Assembly: GCA_046331705.1 (NCBI GenBank)
Contig: JAXLQJ010000099.1
Location: forward strand, 1 to 14,961
From: JADJOY01 sp046331705 [NCBI: bacterium]
Lineage (GTDB): Bacteria > JADJOY01
DNA length: 14,961 nt
Reading direction: 5' to 3'
Shown piece after piece: positions 13,981-14,961 of this stretch. The translations under genes and the position numbers were made by a program. Numbering within the stretch: the first letter of the stretch is position 1; the number at the start of each line of letters is the position of its first letter. The notes beneath the pieces are model-generated. The model was not told where the DNA came from. It saw nothing but the letters and a program-made list of their open reading frames with translations, and ran no database searches.

Positions 13981-14859
13981 TCACTCGCGCCCGAGGCTCT
14001 CGCTCACCAGCGGCGCTCGTTCCAGCACGGCGCCGTGCGCGCGCAGGAACAGGGCCTCGGTGTCCGGATCGAGGACGTGGTAGGCGTCGAACGTGGCGGT
14101 CTCGCGGGACTGAACGAACGGCAGCGCCGGGGCAGGCTCGATGCCGGAGAACACGTCCACGTGATTGCCGCGGATCGCGCCGCCGCGGTCGGCGGCGAAG
14201 AAGTAGCCGTCGTGGACTCGCTCCTCGCCGTTCGGCAGGCGGATCGAGGCTCCTCGTGCAGCGGGCACGTACATCATCGAGCCCACGGGAATCACGCTCG
14301 GGTCCACGGCGATCGTTCGATACGGGACGAGAATCAAGCCGTCGACACCGTCGCCGTAGGGACCGCGCGCACGCCGGAAGCGGCTCTTCGCGATGGCGGG
14401 GTGGCGCGGATAGCGCGCTTGGCAGCTCACCTGCGCGCGCGCGCCGGACGACGCGTAGTTGAACGTCTCGCGTTCGCCGGACGTCGCGTCCACGACGTGG
14501 ACGCTTCCTTCCATCGCGGCGTCGCACCAGTCCTCGAGCGAGAGTCGGGGCCCGAGCGGCGCGCCCGACACGTCCAGCAGCGGGACGCCGTCCTCGCCCA
14601 CGGCGTGTACCGTGGGGACGAAGTAGGACGTGGCCCAGAGCTGCATCGCGCGAGGCGATCCGCTCAGATCGGGCGGTGGGACGTCGAAACGCCACGCGGC
14701 TTCCATCGCGTCCGTTGCCGAGGGTGCGCTGCGCGGCTGCGGCGTCGCGGGCACCGCCACTGGCGCCGGTGGCGTGGGCGGTGGAGTCGTGGCGCACGCG
14801 GTGGCGAGGCCGACGAGAAGGGCGATCGCGCGCCGACGACGTGCGTGCAGTCTGGGCAT
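13981..14859 (-). CDS. 3D-domain lipoprotein (MltA-like aspartate domain)
   Basis: A 292-residue protein. A basic start (RLHARRRR), a hydrophobic run and Cys22 in ATAC suggest a lipoprotein; a Pro/Ala/Thr-rich linker (about 24-48) follows, as in envelope proteins that reach into the periplasm. The C-terminal part has the 3D domain, named for three aspartates: IAVDPSVIPVGSMMYVPAARG (Asp186), GYFFAADRGGAIRGNHVDVFSG (Asp224 and Asp235). The same fold supplies the catalytic Asp in lytic transglycosylase MltA, so cleavage or binding of peptidoglycan is plausible but not shown. Two cysteines (C112 and C146) flank the middle region and could pair. The ATG lacks a Shine-Dalgarno sequence (a C-rich run precedes it). 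It is convergent with the GH79 gene and stands alone. Confidence 0.85.
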   Translation of the reverse strand: MPRLHARRRRAIALLVGLATACATTPPPTPPAPVAVPATPQPRSAPSATDAMEAAWRFDVPPPDLSGSPRAMQLWATSYFVPTVHAVGEDGVPLLDVSGAPLGPRLSLEDWCDAAMEGSVHVVDATSGERETFNYASSGARAQVSCQARYPRHPAIAKSRFRRARGPYGDGVDGLILVPYRTIAVDPSVIPVGSMMYVPAARGASIRLPNGEERVHDGYFFAADRGGAIRGNHVDVFSGIEPAPALPFVQSRETATFDAYHVLDPDTEALFLRAHGAVLERAPLVSESLGRE

Positions 14860-14961
14860 GGAAGTGGGGGCGCCGCTCGGCGCGGGCTTTGGGTGCCCGC
14901 CGGGCCGTGCGCGACGGGAGCGGCGTGCATCCTCGTCATATCGCCGGGAAGCTCGGATTGG
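14860..14961. other. Upstream region of the 3D-domain gene to window end
   Basis: 102 bp that should contain the promoter of the leftward 3D-domain gene. No clear promoter or other element was recognised. Confidence 0.4.

Overview
The window is very GC-rich and densely coded. It carries several predicted secreted or lipid-anchored proteins: a Tat-exported DUF1501 protein, two lipoprotein arylsulfotransferases with TIG domains, a lipoprotein GH79 glycosidase, a lipoprotein 3D-domain protein and a small coiled-coil lipoprotein. This mixture suggests a Gram-negative, myxobacterium-like (Myxococcota/deltaproteobacterial) genome. That placement is an inference from gene content and composition, not from a marker gene.

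Left block (1-4600, all minus strand). The window opens inside arfB, a ribosome-rescue peptidyl-tRNA hydrolase. Upstream of it lies a probable three-gene operon, transcribed leftwards as DUF1800, DUF1501 (Tat substrate), DUF1800. The two DUF1800 proteins are both 439 residues and clearly paralogous. DUF1800 and DUF1501 genes are known to co-occur, but their biochemical function is not established.

Middle block (about 4600-7590), the least ordinary part. A unit of about 1.14 kb occurs twice in direct orientation, at 4724-5854 and 6443-7587. Each unit holds a leader of about 315 bp, a gene for a small coiled-coil lipoprotein, and a trailer that runs exactly to the last codons of an arylsulfotransferase gene. 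The second unit has an intact 208-residue gene. In the first unit the gene is broken by many small deletions. The leader is better preserved than the gene or trailer and contains a 94-bp block identical in both copies, a dyad and a GC hairpin. Between the units lies a second decayed gene on the minus strand, whose fragments look like an alpha-helical repeat protein.

Right block. Two tandem minus-strand genes (7574-11138) encode paralogous lipoprotein arylsulfotransferases, each with an N-terminal TIG domain. A divergent intergenic region of 200 bp separates them from a plus-strand pair: an acyl-CoA thioesterase II (tesB) and a heparanase-like GH79 lipoprotein. A convergent minus-strand 3D-domain lipoprotein (13981-14859) closes the window.

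Taken together, the locus is rich in cell-envelope or extracellular enzymes. Sulfotransferases and a heparanase/beta-glucuronidase-type hydrolase in one neighbourhood would fit processing of sulfated or uronic-acid-containing compounds, but nothing in the sequence proves they share a pathway. The clearest candidates for something undescribed are the duplicated leader-plus-lipoprotein unit and the DUF1800/DUF1501/DUF1800 operon.
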